A stretch of 64,000 bases of DNA from Paenibacillus swuensis (GCF_001644605.1 NZ_CP011388.1:3500501-3564500), one strand, 5' to 3'; positions 54,691 to 63,691 are shown, counted from the first letter of the stretch. Made by a program: numbers and translations. The notes: generated by a model from the sequence alone, not told the origin.

Positions 54691-54978
54691 ATGAGTTACA
54701 TTAAATACGGAATCTCACCTGATTTCGTGGAACGTGTAAAGTTGAAAATGAAAAATCCGCTCGTCAAAGATCGTGTAGGTGCCGTGTTGGACGGTGTGAC
54801 CAAATCAGACCTGCAAGACCGCGTGAAAGTAAAACGTTTACTTGGAAAAGTGGCTGCGGTTCTCGGAGAGAAATTGACTTCGCAACAAGAAGAGAATTTA
54901 ATTCAGTTTGTGCTTGCGCAGAAAATAGATCCGAAGAACACATTTCATCTGCTAAAGCTATGGGGTATGTTCCGTTAA
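54691..54978 (+). CDS. stage VI sporulation protein F-like (SpoVIF family)
   Basis: 95 residues, ATG 54691 after TGGAGG. Helical and basic, with DLQDRVKVKRLLGKVAAVLGEKLTSQQEENLIQFV, which matches the SpoVIF (YjcC) domain layout. SpoVIF in B. subtilis is needed for spore coat assembly late in sporulation. The N-terminus differs. Assigned by pattern only. Confidence 0.72.
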   Translation: MSYIKYGISPDFVERVKLKMKNPLVKDRVGAVLDGVTKSDLQDRVKVKRLLGKVAAVLGEKLTSQQEENLIQFVLAQKIDPKNTFHLLKLWGMFR

Positions 54979-54997
54979 GGAACGCGGGTATATTGAA

Positions 54998-55034
54998 ATC
55001 ACTAAGGATGAAAGTTGTCCTTAGTGATTTTTTT
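54998..55034 (+). terminator. terminator after the SpoVIF-like gene
   Basis: ATCACTAAGGA / TCCTTAGTGAT with a 9-nt loop and a T run. Confidence 0.9.
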
Positions 55035-55088
55035 GATATAGGTGTATGTTATAATCATGCTAATACAAGACGTGAAGGAGACAACAGC

Positions 55089-55202
55089 ATGGGATGGATA
55101 TGGTTTTTTGCGTTTTTAATCGTTGCATCCATTACGTGGGTAACTCTCTGGGTGACGAATAAGGCCTACTCTAGGAAATGGGAAGATCCGGATAACGATT
55201 AG
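55089..55202 (+). CDS. small single-span membrane protein, 37 residues
   Basis: ATG 55089 after GAAGGAGAC. Opens MGWIWFFAFLIVASITWVTL, a hydrophobic helix of about 20 residues, and ends with a charged tail KAYSRKWEDPDND. The orientation predicted by charge is C-terminus in. A TATAAT at about 55050-55055 may be its -10. No family recognised; good ribosome-binding site and clean start favour a real gene. Confidence 0.65.
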   Translation: MGWIWFFAFLIVASITWVTLWVTNKAYSRKWEDPDND

Positions 55203-55292
55203 TTTCGGTCGTTTCACTGAAATGGCGTCGATATAAGTTTTCTCGATTGGGTTACATTAGAAGAGTATGTGATTACGGTTTGGGAGGACGAA

Positions 55293-56726
55293 ATGTTGCG
55301 TAAAACAAAGATTGTTTGCACCATCGGACCATCGGTTGAAGATCCGGCAATGTTAAAGCGCATGCTGGCTGCCGGTATGGATGTAGCACGGTTGAATATG
55401 GCTCACGGCTCTCATGAGGAACATGGCAAAAGGGTGCGTGACATTCGTCAAGTCTGTGAAGAAACAGGAGACGCTATCCCGATTATGATGGATATTAAAG
55501 GTCCTGAGGTTCGGGTCGGCGTCATGAAAGAGGGCTCTGTTCTGCTTATCGAGGGAACCCGTGTGGTGTTGACAACCGAGAGGGTGGAAGGCGACTCAGA
55601 ACGTATCCCCGTGACCTATTCCAATTTGGCTAAAGATGTACATGCGGGGGCCACCATTCTGATTGATGACGGACTTCTCGAGCTTCGGGTTGAGCGGACG
55701 ACGGAGACGGAAATGCACTGTCTCGTGGTTGCCGGGGGAGTGCTGAAGAGCAAGAAAAATTTGAATGTTCCCGGAGTTCAAGTTCGCTTGCCGAATGTCA
55801 CGGAGCAAGATGTGGCTCATGTGAAATTCGGAGTTGAAGCAGGGATTGATATGATTGCCGCATCCTTCGTCCGAAGCGCGCAGGCGGTGCTGGAGATACG
55901 TGAATTGCTGGAGAGGCATGGCGCGCCACATATCCAGATTATCTCCAAGATCGAAAACCATGAGGGTGTTGAACGCATTCAGGAAATCATTGCCGCTTCC
56001 GACGGCGTAATGGTAGCGCGCGGTGATCTCGGTGTGCAATTGCCATCGGAGGAAATTCCTATTGTTCAGAAGGAAATTATCCGACTTTGTAATGAGGCGG
56101 GCAAGCCTGTTATTACCGCGACGCAAATGCTGGATTCCATGCAATGGAATCCACGGCCTACGCGAGCGGAAGCCAGCGATGTGGCGAATGCGATCTTGGA
56201 CGGTACGGATGCGGTCATGCTGTCAGGCGAATCCGCAGCGGGTAAGTATCCGTTGGAAGCGGTCGGCACCATGGTGCGCATTGCCCTCGAAATGGAGGGA
56301 GCGTCCGACATTGCCCAATCAGCGGCAGCGCCTGTGCATGGAACCATGGCTGACAGCGTGACGGAAGCCGTGGGGGAATCGGTTGCGCGCATTGCGGATG
56401 CGTTAGGGGCGAAGGCCATTCTGACACATTCATTCAGCGGCTTTGCCGCCCGCATGACGGCGCGACAAAGACCTAATGCGCCGATTGTGGCGGTTACCCC
56501 GTCCGAGCATGTTCGCCGTTGTCTTCGCCTGGTACGCGGGGTCATTCCTGTGCTGGGTGAATCCGTTACTTCTACGGATAATTTGTTCCGCGTGTCTATT
56601 GAAAGCGGGAGCAGGCTGAGCTTTATCCGTGAAGGTGACACCGTTGTCATCACGGCTGGAATACCGACGGGAAGCTCGGGTTCGACCAACTTGATTAAAG
56701 TGCACCGTGTAGGAGAAGATGTTTAA
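55293..56726 (+). CDS. pyk: pyruvate kinase
   Basis: 477 residues from ATG 55293 after GGGAGGAC. TKIVCTIGPSV, MDVARLNMAHGSHEEH, MDIKGPEVRVG, ISKIENHEGV (catalytic Lys) and MVARGDLGVQ (metal-binding Asp) are present. It lacks the extra C-terminal PEP-utiliser-like domain found in B. subtilis and Geobacillus pyruvate kinases, ending after the regulatory C domain. NMAHG replaces the usual NFSHG. It may be a second isoform; pfkA is not adjacent. Confidence 0.93.
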   Translation: MLRKTKIVCTIGPSVEDPAMLKRMLAAGMDVARLNMAHGSHEEHGKRVRDIRQVCEETGDAIPIMMDIKGPEVRVGVMKEGSVLLIEGTRVVLTTERVEGDSERIPVTYSNLAKDVHAGATILIDDGLLELRVERTTETEMHCLVVAGGVLKSKKNLNVPGVQVRLPNVTEQDVAHVKFGVEAGIDMIAASFVRSAQAVLEIRELLERHGAPHIQIISKIENHEGVERIQEIIAASDGVMVARGDLGVQLPSEEIPIVQKEIIRLCNEAGKPVITATQMLDSMQWNPRPTRAEASDVANAILDGTDAVMLSGESAAGKYPLEAVGTMVRIALEMEGASDIAQSAAAPVHGTMADSVTEAVGESVARIADALGAKAILTHSFSGFAARMTARQRPNAPIVAVTPSEHVRRCLRLVRGVIPVLGESVTSTDNLFRVSIESGSRLSFIREGDTVVITAGIPTGSSGSTNLIKVHRVGEDV

Positions 56727-56829
56727 CGAGCTTTCATAACATTGGTCCTAGGTACAACCTCATATGCGTCGTTTTCCCTGTTATAGTATAATAGTGGAAA
56801 TAGCTGAACGCGAAACATGGGGGTACGGG

Positions 56830-57861
56830 ATGCTTAAATTATTTCTTAGCTCAACGATCCGTGATCTGTATTACGTTCGGTCCGTGTTGGCCAACGCTGT
56901 AGAGAACGAGCTCGGACATCAAGTGGCCATATCGGAATCGTACGATTTTGATATGACGAATGAAGGAATTATTGAAAGCTGTCTCAGGGAAATTGACGGT
57001 TCCGATGTTTATATTCTGATTCTGGGAAAAGAAGCGGGCAGTATCATCACGGAGCGCGGCATTTCAATTACACGGGCTGAATACAGGCATGCGCTCGCTG
57101 CCAGCAAACCGGTATTCGTACTAATCCAGCAAGAGGCCTGGACGCTGCACCGGGATCAGTCATCCAGTCTGACCGCCGCACAACATGACTTCATCCGGGA
57201 AGTCTCCGATTCCTTCAAGCATAACGTTCACCCCTTTGTCAGGCCGGATGAAGCGTATCGGTATATTCGCGCCCAATTGTCCGTATTGTTGAAGAATTAT
57301 TTGAAGATTGGTTTATCGGTGCCCCGTTTACATGATATAATAAAGAAATATAAAGAGTTCAGCTCCATGAACTACTTGTTTCAATCCATGATCCAGTACA
57401 GCTGGCATTTCGACGGGGATTTCGAACGGTTACTGTCGGTGTTCTCCGGCGAAATTGTTACGGGCACCCTGCGGGACCATCTGCACTTCGCAGAGCTGTC
57501 ACCTATTTCGGGAGCTACCTTATACGTGTTGGATGAGGAAGAGAATGAGCTGATTAAAGTAGGCTCTTGCGGCAATGTGGGCGGACGCCATTCGTTCCGG
57601 CTGGATGACCGGGAAAGCTACGTGTCAGGTACGTATTTAAGCGCGCAGGTGAAATTGTTTCAACGCAAGGATCTGGGCCGTACGGAATGTATGATGTGTA
57701 TGCCCCTGGCTGCGAATTTCGTGCTTACCTTGCATTTCTTCATTATCGGGGGAAGTGCCGATGCTGTGCCTGACGGGTTTATTCTGGATAAAATATTGGA
57801 TAATAATAAGATGAGGTTTGATTATCTTAATTTATACTTGGAAAGGACGGATAGCGTATGA
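56830..57861 (+). CDS. DUF4062 plus GAF-like domain protein
   Basis: 343 residues from ATG 56830. N-terminal DUF4062 (about 1-145): LKLFLSSTIRDLYYVRSVL, ESYDFDMTNEG, SDVYILILGKEAGS and SITRAEYRHALAASKPVFVLI, a TIR-like alpha/beta layout. A helical linker follows, then a GAF-like C-terminal domain (about 185-343) with Cys247 and C287-x-x-C290. A TATAGTATAAT block at 56782-56792 may contain the -10. The DUF4062 domain occurs in signalling and conflict-type proteins; the function here is unknown. ATGA overlap with the next ORF. Confidence 0.75.
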   Translation: MLKLFLSSTIRDLYYVRSVLANAVENELGHQVAISESYDFDMTNEGIIESCLREIDGSDVYILILGKEAGSIITERGISITRAEYRHALAASKPVFVLIQQEAWTLHRDQSSSLTAAQHDFIREVSDSFKHNVHPFVRPDEAYRYIRAQLSVLLKNYLKIGLSVPRLHDIIKKYKEFSSMNYLFQSMIQYSWHFDGDFERLLSVFSGEIVTGTLRDHLHFAELSPISGATLYVLDEEENELIKVGSCGNVGGRHSFRLDDRESYVSGTYLSAQVKLFQRKDLGRTECMMCMPLAANFVLTLHFFIIGGSADAVPDGFILDKILDNNKMRFDYLNLYLERTDSV

Positions 57862-58085
57862 ATATGAAGCCGCATGGTCTTCGGCTGGTGAAAGCTCAAG
57901 GCATGAAGCTGCCGTTTCGGACGATTCGCAGCGGGCTGTCGAGAAGGCGGATGTCTTCTTCCGAAGCGAGACGGAAGACGTTCACAGCGGGTCCGTCCGT
58001 TCTCAAGTCTGAGGCGGTCATCCGTGAAGTGGCCAGTAAAGAGCATGTCTTCGGCACGCCGGACGGCATTATATTTAAAGTGTAG
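57858..58085 (+). CDS. small basic protein, translationally coupled to the DUF4062 gene
   Basis: 75 residues, ATG 57858 within an ATGA overlap of the preceding stop. It is rich in Arg and Lys (RTIRSGLSRRRMSSSEARRK). No membrane segment or recognised domain. It ends at a strong terminator, which supports a genuine short gene. Function unknown. Confidence 0.55.
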   Translation: MNMKPHGLRLVKAQGMKLPFRTIRSGLSRRRMSSSEARRKTFTAGPSVLKSEAVIREVASKEHVFGTPDGIIFKV

Positions 58086-58115
58086 AAGAGAAGCGGATGC
58101 TTCTCTTCTTTTTTT
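58084..58115 (+). terminator. terminator after the small basic gene
   Basis: AGAAGAGAAGC / GCTTCTCTTCT stem with a GGAT loop and T run; overlaps the stop codon. Confidence 0.92.
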
Positions 58116-58141
58116 ATGTGGCGTTTGTGCCCCTTCAAGGT

Positions 58142-58495
58142 TCAAGGAGCAAGCGTAATATCGAGCACTTCCTCCAGCGCGACTACAATCTTTGTTTCGC
58201 CATGGCGCAGATGAAGCTCGCGGGCCAGCGGATCAATTTTCACTACGCTCCCCTGAACGATTCGAGATTCAAGCGGATCGTACAGCGTCACCGCGATGGG
58301 CAACGCGTGCATGACGGCATCCGCAATGGCTTGCGACAACTCTTGCAGTCGTTGCTCATCAAGCGCTGGCCGGATCTTATCTTCGAGCTTGCTGCGGTGC
58401 CGCAGAATCTGCTCCTTATGCTCAGGCAACATCATCCGGCTGGATTCCCACAGCAGGTTACGACCTGTTGTCAGCTTGTTTATCTTCGGTTTCAT
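58142..58495 (-). CDS. YolD-like family protein
   Basis: 117 residues, cytosolic. KLTTGRNLLWESSRMMLPEHKEQIL is the YolD signature, followed by an SH3-like strand-rich part (VQGSVVKIDPLARELHLRH). YolD proteins are encoded beside UvrX/YqjW-type Y-family polymerases in Bacillales, as here (44 nt after the polymerase). They are thought to aid the polymerase, as UmuD aids UmuC. SOS-controlled by context. Confidence 0.88.
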   Translation of the reverse strand: MKPKINKLTTGRNLLWESSRMMLPEHKEQILRHRSKLEDKIRPALDEQRLQELSQAIADAVMHALPIAVTLYDPLESRIVQGSVVKIDPLARELHLRHGETKIVVALEEVLDITLAP

Positions 58496-58539
58496 ACGCG
58501 AAAGTCACCTCCTCCCAAAGCTGCATATGCAGTTTGCGT

Positions 58540-59772
58540 CTACTTGTAGTGCCCGCCGATCTTGACGGCGCGCTCGAACACCTGCCCCGCCTCCGTCAGC
58601 GAAGCCGCCTTGAAGATCGAGGCGGTGCCGTACTTGCTCTTGATTGAATCAATCGCGCAATCCAGCTTTCGTTCCCGCTCCAAATCGCGGAACAAATCCA
58701 ACTGAAACGCCTCCGCACCGGTGAGCTGCGACAAGTTCACGTGGACACTGCGGACCGGCTCGCCGTCCCAGTGCTCCTCGAACAGCTTGCACGCGCTCTC
58801 GTACACGTCCTTGGCGCTGCAGGTGGGCTGCGCCTGTTTCATCTGACGGTGGAATCCCGTCGGATGATCGTAGTCCGCCCCGCGGCAGCCGGCGGACACG
58901 GTCGCGCCCATGAGCCCCTTGCTGCGCGCGCGGCGGCACACCTCCTCGCTGAGCTCCAGCAACACGACACGAATGTCCTTCATCGTGGCGTAATCGCGCG
59001 GGAGCGTCATCTGGTGGCCGACGGCTTTCTGCTGCTCATGGGTGCGGGGCGTAACGGGCGACGAATCCTGCCCGTTCGCCGTAAGCCACAGCACGTGGCC
59101 GTTAATGCCCCACAGCTGCTGCAACCGCGGCAGCGGATAGGCGGCGAGATCGCCGACCGTGTGAATGCCCATGCGCTCGAAGTGCCGCCGCATTCGGCTG
59201 CCGACACCGAAGAGACCCCCGATGGGCAGCTTCCACATGTCGGTTGCTACGCGCTCCCTCGTCAGCCAGAAGATGCCGCCCTCCCGCTTCTTGGCGAAGT
59301 TGTCGCACGCCGTCTTGGCGAGAATCTTATTGGGTCCGATCCCGACACGGGCAATGACGCCGGTTTCCTCGAGGATCGCGTCCTGAATTCGCGCGGCCAG
59401 CACCTCCGGCTCCCCGAACAACGCAAGGCTGCCGGTTACGTCCATAAACTGCTCATCGATGGAGAAAGGCTCGACGAGATCGGTGAACCGCTCCATAATT
59501 CGCGTGATCTTAAGTGAAACGTTAATATACTCCTGCATCCGCGGTCGGACAACGACGAGATCGGGGCAGGAACGAACGGCTTCCCCCAACCGCTGCGCCG
59601 TGCTTGCACCCAGCTTCTTCGCCAGCGGGCAGGCGGCAAGAACAATACCGGAGCGCCGCGCCGGATCCCCGGAAACGACCAAGGGGCGATCACGATATTC
59701 AGGGCGGGCCGCTTTCTCCACACTCGCGTAAAAGCTCTGCATGTCTACAAGGAAAATAACACGATCCTTCAC
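58540..59772 (-). CDS. Y-family DNA polymerase (UvrX/YqjW-like)
   Basis: Translesion polymerase, 410 residues, GTG start at 59772 behind AAGGAGGG. Catalytic segments: FLVDMQSFYASVEKA (metal Asp) and FSIDEQFMDVTG (Asp-Glu pair), with HhH GVGSRMRRHFERMGIHTVGDLA and the little-finger domain at about 240-350. Closer to UvrX/YqjW than DinB, and it travels with YolD. The region 58540-59480 is GC-rich. A LexA-type box lies about 63-76 bp upstream. Confidence 0.92.
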   Translation of the reverse strand: MKDRVIFLVDMQSFYASVEKAARPEYRDRPLVVSGDPARRSGIVLAACPLAKKLGASTAQRLGEAVRSCPDLVVVRPRMQEYINVSLKITRIMERFTDLVEPFSIDEQFMDVTGSLALFGEPEVLAARIQDAILEETGVIARVGIGPNKILAKTACDNFAKKREGGIFWLTRERVATDMWKLPIGGLFGVGSRMRRHFERMGIHTVGDLAAYPLPRLQQLWGINGHVLWLTANGQDSSPVTPRTHEQQKAVGHQMTLPRDYATMKDIRVVLLELSEEVCRRARSKGLMGATVSAGCRGADYDHPTGFHRQMKQAQPTCSAKDVYESACKLFEEHWDGEPVRSVHVNLSQLTGAEAFQLDLFRDLERERKLDCAIDSIKSKYGTASIFKAASLTEAGQVFERAVKIGGHYK

Positions 59773-59834
59773 GAAAACCCTCCTTTCTGGAAATATAAGA
59801 ACACCTGTTTGCTATAGTATATGTATTATAAGAC

Positions 59835-59848
59835 CGAATATGTGTTCG
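59835..59848 (-). promoter_or_regulatory. LexA/DinR (SOS) box upstream of the polymerase gene
   Basis: On the minus strand CGAACACATATTCG, one mismatch from the Gram-positive consensus CGAACRNRYGTTCG. It lies in the divergent region and could also affect the hydrolase gene. I could not fix a -35/-10 pair. Confidence 0.78.
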
Positions 59849-60013
59849 TGTATAGTGGAAAAAGTTGTTCGTATGTCTAAATCGTTTGGGATCCCTTATG
59901 CGATGAAGATTTTGTAAATAGTGGGATGGAGGTGTATGGAAAGGAAGGAAACGTAATACATATCGGGAATGTTAATTTGTAAAAATGTGAACCAAAGAAA
60001 GGAGGGCTACAAG

Positions 60014-61579
60014 ATGCGCACTGGGGAATGGATGATCCTCATCTTGTGCTGGGGCTTGATCATCCAGTCATGGAGGGGAGCTTGGCCGGCGGGATTCGGA
60101 GGCGCGGCGGGTAAAGCGGCTGTTATTGGTATTATAAGCACAGGGATTGTTCTTCACGCCGTCACGGAAGGGTTGCGCTGGCAGATGGTGCCGCTCTATA
60201 TCATTCTGCTGGGCTTCGCCTCACGGGACGTCATCCGTCTTGTACGGGTAAAGCCGCTCCAGCGAAAAGGCGGCTCGCTTGAAGCGTCTCACGGAAACGC
60301 GTTTCACGCTCGTCCGCAATCCAGGAGCCGCATATGGACAGGAATACAAGCGGGTACAGTAACCGTCGGGTTGCTGCTGGCATCCGCGTTGCCGGTCCTG
60401 TTGCCCGTGCCCCGACTACCGGAGCCCGACGGGCCCTATGCGATAGGGACGTTGACGTACCATTGGGTCGACCGTGACCGACAGGAAACGTTGGCTCCCC
60501 GGAGCGTAACGGCCGGTCCCCGGGAATTGATGGCGCAGATCTGGTATCCGGCACAGTTAAATGGCAAAGAGACGCGTCAGGATTACGCGCCCTATGTGCC
60601 TGATTTATCCCGTTGGTCGAGAGCGGTTGCGGGAGAATACCCTGTGCCGGCATTTCTCCTGTCTCATCTGTCGCTGGTAAAGACACATGCAGTAAACGGG
60701 GCGGAGGTTAGCGAAGAACGGGAGCGTTACCCGGTTATCTTGTTCTCGCACGGCTTCCCGGGAACGCGCTTCACGAATGGAGCACAATTGGAGGAGTGGG
60801 CAAGCCAAGGGTTTATTGTCGTTAGCATCGAACACGCGTACAGCGCGCTGGCGACCGTCTTTCCGGACGGCCGAACGGCGATGTTATCCCAGGGTGTGCC
60901 TGAATTTACAGACAATGAAGGGTGGGACGAATTCATTACCGAGGTGTGGACGGAAGATGTCCGTACGGTGCTCAAAGAGCTAAAGCAGGTGAATCGTCAA
61001 GACCCGCACGGGATGTTGACGGATAAGCTGGATCTGGAGCGGATCGGCATGGCGGGGCATTCCTTCGGCGGAGCGACCGCAGTACAGGCGTTGATGGCGG
61101 AGCCCGACATGAAGGCGGCCCTGAACATGGATGGTTCCTTGTTTGGCGGAGTGGCCCCGGCAGGCGGAATCGGCAAACCGTTGCTGATCATGACCGCACG
61201 GGGAAGAGGTACGCAACCTGGAGAGAATGCAGAAGAGCCAACCGACGCTCAATTGAAGGAACAAGGAATTAACCGCGAAACGTATCAATTTATAGTGAAG
61301 GAAATGCCTAAACGAAAAGCGAGAGCTCTGCGTGGCGGAGGGTTGGAGCTTACGATAACGCCCGCATCCCATATGAGTTTCTCCGACTATCATCTGCTGT
61401 CCCCGTTGTTAGCCTGGATGGACGGTGTGGAACCGATGAAAACAAATCAAACGATCAATAACTATGCCACCGCCTTCTTCAAAGCCCATCTATATGGAAC
61501 GGCTGAGGCGCTATTGAAACCGGGAAAAACTGCAGGAACAACGCCGGCAGGGGAATCGGAAGTGCTCATCAAGTATTAA
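60014..61579 (+). CDS. membrane-anchored alpha/beta hydrolase (PAF-acetylhydrolase-like)
   Basis: 521 residues from ATG 60014 after AAAGGAGGG. About four hydrophobic segments in residues 1-125, then a soluble alpha/beta hydrolase: FSHGFPGTRFTNGAQLEEWASQ (oxyanion loop), nucleophile elbow GMAGHSFGGAT with Ser, and a late HM (ASHMSF) supplying a His. The domain resembles plasma PAF acetylhydrolase and the dienelactone-type lipases; likely an extracytoplasmic esterase. The stop overlaps the convergent LysR gene by 4 nt. Substrate unknown. Confidence 0.85.
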   Translation: MRTGEWMILILCWGLIIQSWRGAWPAGFGGAAGKAAVIGIISTGIVLHAVTEGLRWQMVPLYIILLGFASRDVIRLVRVKPLQRKGGSLEASHGNAFHARPQSRSRIWTGIQAGTVTVGLLLASALPVLLPVPRLPEPDGPYAIGTLTYHWVDRDRQETLAPRSVTAGPRELMAQIWYPAQLNGKETRQDYAPYVPDLSRWSRAVAGEYPVPAFLLSHLSLVKTHAVNGAEVSEERERYPVILFSHGFPGTRFTNGAQLEEWASQGFIVVSIEHAYSALATVFPDGRTAMLSQGVPEFTDNEGWDEFITEVWTEDVRTVLKELKQVNRQDPHGMLTDKLDLERIGMAGHSFGGATAVQALMAEPDMKAALNMDGSLFGGVAPAGGIGKPLLIMTARGRGTQPGENAEEPTDAQLKEQGINRETYQFIVKEMPKRKARALRGGGLELTITPASHMSFSDYHLLSPLLAWMDGVEPMKTNQTINNYATAFFKAHLYGTAEALLKPGKTAGTTPAGESEVLIKY

Positions 61580-62448
61580 CTGAACAACTCAAGCAAGTGT
61601 TTTAACGGCGGGGAAAGCCATTTGCGGCGGTGATAAATCACCTGGGTGTAAATCCTGATGTCGGGATGATTAAAGGGCAGAACCGCCAGCTTTCCCTCAG
61701 CCGTCTCCGCTTCAACCGCAATTCGAGGCACAAGCGCGATGCCAAGCCCGTAGCTGACGCATTGCTTGATCGCTTCCAAGGAACTGAGCTCGAATGAGGA
61801 ACGGAAATGAACGCCCTCCTTCCGGAACGTTTTCTCAAGAAGAGATCGGTAGGTGCAGCCGAGCTCCGTGACGATAAACGTTTCGTGCTCAAGATCCTGT
61901 ATGGTGATAGGGGGAAATGAGACGAAGGGATGGTCCGCCTTGGCGATCAGTACAAGCTCTTCCTGACGCAGAATGACGGTATGTAGATCGGGATCAGTAT
62001 AAGGTTGGTCCAAGATAATGCCAATATCGTTTCTTCCGTCCAGCACGCTCTCAATGATCGTTGATTCGACGCCGGGGTGAAGACCGATTTTTACCTGAGG
62101 GTAATGCTGCCCGAAAGCTTGAAGCATAGGAGGTAAATAGAAGGCGGCCAGCGATTCGATTGTGGCGATCGTTACCACGCCCCCGCCGTAAGACGATTGA
62201 GAGATAACATCTTTGGATTCCGAAAGCAATGTGAGAATGTGATCCGCGTATTTTAACAACTCCGTTCCCGCTAAAGTCAGCTTCATCTTTCGGCCGATCC
62301 GGTCGAACAGAGGGGTTCCATATTCTTTCTCCAGTTTCTGAATTTGAGCGGTGACACTGGATTGAGCATATCCCAAAGATTCGGCGGCGCGGGTAAAGCT
62401 CTGAAACTTGGCGACTTCACGAAAGGTTTCCAAATAAGCGGTTTCCAA
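61576..62448 (-). CDS. LysR family transcriptional regulator
   Basis: 290 residues, TTG start at 62448 behind AAAGGA. HTH FREVAKFQSFTRAAESLGYAQSSVTAQIQKLE, then effector domain from about 90. It is divergent from the YfiT-like gene, the classical LysR arrangement, and convergent with the hydrolase. Target probably the divergent gene. Confidence 0.93.
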   Translation of the reverse strand: METAYLETFREVAKFQSFTRAAESLGYAQSSVTAQIQKLEKEYGTPLFDRIGRKMKLTLAGTELLKYADHILTLLSESKDVISQSSYGGGVVTIATIESLAAFYLPPMLQAFGQHYPQVKIGLHPGVESTIIESVLDGRNDIGIILDQPYTDPDLHTVILRQEELVLIAKADHPFVSFPPITIQDLEHETFIVTELGCTYRSLLEKTFRKEGVHFRSSFELSSLEAIKQCVSYGLGIALVPRIAVEAETAEGKLAVLPFNHPDIRIYTQVIYHRRKWLSPPLKHLLELFS

Positions 62449-62506
62449 CTCAGCCAGTCCTTTCCAAAAATCCTTAATCGGAAACTTCGATTACAATCAT
62501 CGAATA

Positions 62507-62544
62507 TTATAGATAACGTCGATAACATCTTCTATGATAATCTA
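62507..62544. promoter_or_regulatory. dyad in the lysR/yfiT divergent region
   Basis: ATTATAGAT ... ATCTTCTATGATAAT, an imperfect dyad about 36 bp long, plus a GATAACGTCGATAAC repeat in its centre. Candidate LysR operator. Confidence 0.45.
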
Positions 62545-62575
62545 AAAATATTAAGATGCATAGGAGGTTTTTCAG

Positions 62576-63112
62576 GTGAAAACAGAAACGGATTTAAGAT
62601 ACCCCATCGGCAAGTTTGTCTACTCCGGTCCGGCAACAGCGGAGCAATGTTCGATCTGGATTCATGAGATCGCTGCCCTTCCGACGCTGCTTGCGGAGGT
62701 TCTGGAAGGTTTGACGCAGGAGCAGTTGGACACACCCTACCGCGAAGGGGGCTGGACACCTCGTCAAGTAACGCATCACTTGGCGGACAGTCATATCAAC
62801 TCTTACGTGAGGTTTAAATTGGCGCTGACGGAAGAGATGCCTGTCATTAAACCTTATGAGGAGCAACTATGGGCTGAACTTCCCGATTCGAGCCTGCCTG
62901 TGGAAGTTTCGCTGCGCTTGCTCATGAGCTTGCACAAGCGTTGGACGGTGCTGCTTCGTTCCTTGGGAGAACAGGACCTTGCGCGGACGCTGCTTCATCC
63001 CGAGTCCGGGGAGCATACGGTTGAAAGTCTGATTGGGTTGTACGCCTGGCACGGCTTGCATCACGTCGCGCACATCGCGGATCTTCGGGAACGCGAAGGC
63101 TGGAACAAATAA
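62576..63112 (+). CDS. YfiT/BstA-like DinB-superfamily protein
   Basis: 178 residues, GTG start at 62576 after AGGAGG. YPIGKF near the start, [27 protein letters not shown] and [13 protein letters not shown] give the three metal His of the four-helix DinB fold. B. subtilis YfiT is nearly collinear and is linked to bacillithiol S-transfer. A terminator follows. Confidence 0.93.
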   Translation: MKTETDLRYPIGKFVYSGPATAEQCSIWIHEIAALPTLLAEVLEGLTQEQLDTPYREGGWTPRQVTHHLADSHINSYVRFKLALTEEMPVIKPYEEQLWAELPDSSLPVEVSLRLLMSLHKRWTVLLRSLGEQDLARTLLHPESGEHTVESLIGLYAWHGLHHVAHIADLREREGWNK

Positions 63113-63131
63113 TAATACGGATGTGTTAAAT

Positions 63132-63168
63132 GATGTACTCCCGGTCACGGCCGGGAGTACATCATTTT
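63132..63168 (+). terminator. hairpin after the YfiT-like gene
   Basis: GATGTACTCCCGG / CCGGGAGTACATC, 13-bp perfect stem with a 6-nt loop; T tract short (ATTTTGG). Confidence 0.8.
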
Positions 63169-63195
63169 GGCGAAGGAAGCGATTTAGGGTATAAT
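63167..63195 (+). promoter_or_regulatory. sigma-A-like promoter for the GNAT gene
   Basis: TTGGCG (63167-63172), 17-bp spacer, TATAAT (63190-63195). Confidence 0.65.
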
Positions 63196-63228
63196 GACTA
63201 ACAAAACGTAAGGAAAGTGAGTGTATGC

Positions 63229-63657
63229 ATGTTATTTAATGTTAAACCGCGCATGGATGAACCTGAAGTTCAAGAGGTGCTGGCTTGCGCCGTATTCCCC
63301 GATCCCGAAGAGATTCAAGCCGTCATGGAGACTTATAGAAGGAACGAGAGTCATTCCCTGTTCGGCTATGCCTCAGAGGGGGATCTTGTGGCCGTTGCCG
63401 GCTTTCGTGCGGAGCCGCAACGCAAACTGGTTATTCAACATATGGCGGTACACCCGCATTCCAGAGGCGCGGGGTTCGGCAGGGGCATTCTGCTTGAAAT
63501 GCTGGAAGCGTTCAAACCGAAGCAGATCATTGTCGAAACGGATGAAGTAACCGTTGATTTTTTCCGTAACGTAGGTTTCCGAGTGGAAAGCTTGGGAATT
63601 TCAGCCTCCGGCATAGAGCGCTTTCAGTGTATTTACGATGCGGAAGCGGAAGAATAG
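63229..63657 (+). CDS. GNAT family N-acetyltransferase
   Basis: About 142 residues from ATG 63229 (a GTG at 63217 is an alternative; neither is ideally spaced from AAGGA). The acetyl-CoA site is HMAVHPHSRGAGFGRGILLEML (R/Q-x-x-G-x-A/G type), preceded by VAVAGFRAEPQRKLVI. The substrate is unknown. Confidence 0.88.
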   Translation: MLFNVKPRMDEPEVQEVLACAVFPDPEEIQAVMETYRRNESHSLFGYASEGDLVAVAGFRAEPQRKLVIQHMAVHPHSRGAGFGRGILLEMLEAFKPKQIIVETDEVTVDFFRNVGFRVESLGISASGIERFQCIYDAEAEE

Positions 63658-63691
63658 ATTAGAAATAAATAACAGAGCAGGAGCCTGCATC

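Noticed and set aside
58649-59517. Plus-strand 258-codon frame opposite the Y-family polymerase.
   Set aside because: Lies wholly within the polymerase gene in a GC-rich patch; no motifs or start signal.
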